NCBI GenBank assembly: GCA_028693775.1
Contig: JAQUUS010000013.1
Coordinates: 1-13,160 of the forward strand
DNA: 13,160 nt
Source of the DNA: Alphaproteobacteria bacterium
GTDB taxonomy: Bacteria > Pseudomonadota > Alphaproteobacteria > UBA9219
Direction: 5' to 3'
Positions 12,745-13,160 of the stretch are shown in pieces. The position numbers and the translations under genes are program-made. Each line of letters begins with the position of its first letter. Within the stretch, counting starts at the first letter, position 1. Under the pieces are notes generated by a model, which saw only the letters and a program-made list of their open reading frames with translations, made no database searches and was not told the origin of the DNA.

Positions 12745-13160
12745 TCAGGACGCACAGTCGCTGCACGGCGCAATGACGTTGATGATACCGAACGATCCCA
12801 CAGGCACGACACTGCTTGTGGGCAATGGGAATTTGAGGGGATCGGAGCCATACGAAACAAAACAGGTCGAAGGCGTACCGCATTCGATAGACGAATTTTT
12901 CACAACGCCTTTGGCCACAACCGAAACGGAGTTGTCCTTGGAAAGACGGATGGCAAGGTCCTTGAAGGTCGTGGAGACCTGCGTCTGCCCTGTTCCGCAC
13001 GATCCGCCGCCAATCATACCGGGCAGACAAAGCAAGCCGAGACGATAGCTGTCTCCCGTTGCCGGGGGAATATAGGTGAGCACATAATACTGCGAGCCCG
13101 ATTTATACATGACGGAATAGTATGTATATGTAGGAGCATTGGCCCGATCGCTCGGGAGCC
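12745..13160 (-). CDS. C-terminal part of a probably exported, possibly pilin-like protein (5' end off the right edge)
   Basis: The frame is open from the window edge to TGA (12745-12747), giving 137 visible residues. An internal ATG at 13110 exists, but the frame continues upstream, so the true start is outside the window. The sequence is rich in Ser, Thr, Val, Gly and Tyr with beta-strand-like alternation. It has several Cys pairs (GLLC...GGGSC, SIEC...STCF and a terminal CSDC), typical of extracytoplasmic proteins and the globular ends of minor pilins. It is 25 bases upstream of the PilV-like prepilin gene on the same strand and so very likely cotranscribed. The pilin assignment rests on context and composition only, since the N-terminal leader cannot be seen. 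Confidence 0.6.
   Translation of the reverse strand, partial: LPSDRANAPTYTYYSVMYKSGSQYYVLTYIPPATGDSYRLGLLCLPGMIGGGSCGTGQTQVSTTFKDLAIRLSKDNSVSVVAKGVVKNSSIECGTPSTCFVSYGSDPLKFPLPTSSVVPVGSFGIINVIAPCSDCAS

Noticed and set aside
11256..12776. A 506-codon plus-strand ORF opposite the prepilin gene
   Set aside because: It mirrors the codon structure of the real minus-strand gene, its product is Arg/Gly-rich with no recognisable domain, and the minus frame has prepilin and S74 motifs plus a ribosome site.
12720..12860. The longer N-terminus of the prepilin gene (start at 12860)
   Set aside because: It would overlap the end of the preceding gene and place 47 residues before a prepilin leader that already has its own ATG and a good AAGGA site.

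Overview
The window looks like a chromosomal segment of a Gram-negative proteobacterium, most likely an alphaproteobacterium of moderate GC content. Supporting this are lipoprotein signal peptides, an outer-membrane secretin, type IVb pilus proteins, an Mrp/ApbC ATPase and an acpP-fabF pair. The taxonomic call is inference, because there is no rRNA or marker protein that could be aligned here. Coding density is high and most genes have recognisable ribosome-binding sites. There is no CRISPR array, transposase, integrase or recombinase.

Layout. (1) Bases 1-1262, minus strand: the first 420 residues of a lipoprotein secretin of the PilN/BfpB (type IVb pilus) kind, cut by the left edge. It starts at GTG. 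(2) Bases 1393-4010: a possible 31-residue ORF and an unrecognised 303-residue protein on the plus strand, converging on a minus-strand HExxH zinc-peptidase-like protein. An in-frame 35-codon ORF, separated from that protein by one stop codon, lies just upstream of it. (3) Bases 4153-5348, minus strand: tRNA-Ala(CGC) with its own promoter, and mrp. (4) Bases 5445-7556, plus strand: two tandem paralogous genes of an unrecognised helical family. (5) Bases 7574-9108, minus strand: acpP then fabF, with a hairpin between them. (6) Bases 9424-11192, plus strand: an alpha/beta-hydrolase lipoprotein, an OsmC-family protein lacking its second conserved cysteine, and a small secreted six-cysteine protein, ending at a strong intrinsic terminator. 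(7) Bases 11223-13160, minus strand: a PilV-like prepilin carrying a C-terminal Peptidase S74 intramolecular chaperone domain, preceded by the C-terminal part of another probably exported protein cut by the right edge.

How the parts fit. The two ends encode pieces of a type IVb pilus: a lipoprotein secretin and a PilV-like tip minor pilin. Between them lie housekeeping genes (fatty-acid synthesis, Fe-S/Mrp, tRNA) and orphan genes. The most striking object is the prepilin-S74 fusion. It joins a type IV prepilin leader (cleavage after Gly11) and a PilV-like middle to the SDERLK Ser/Lys self-cleaving chaperone best known from phage tailspikes and endosialidases. This suggests a trimeric, self-processed pilus-tip adhesin. 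The 467-residue HExxH protein and the tandem paralogs are the next most interesting unknowns.
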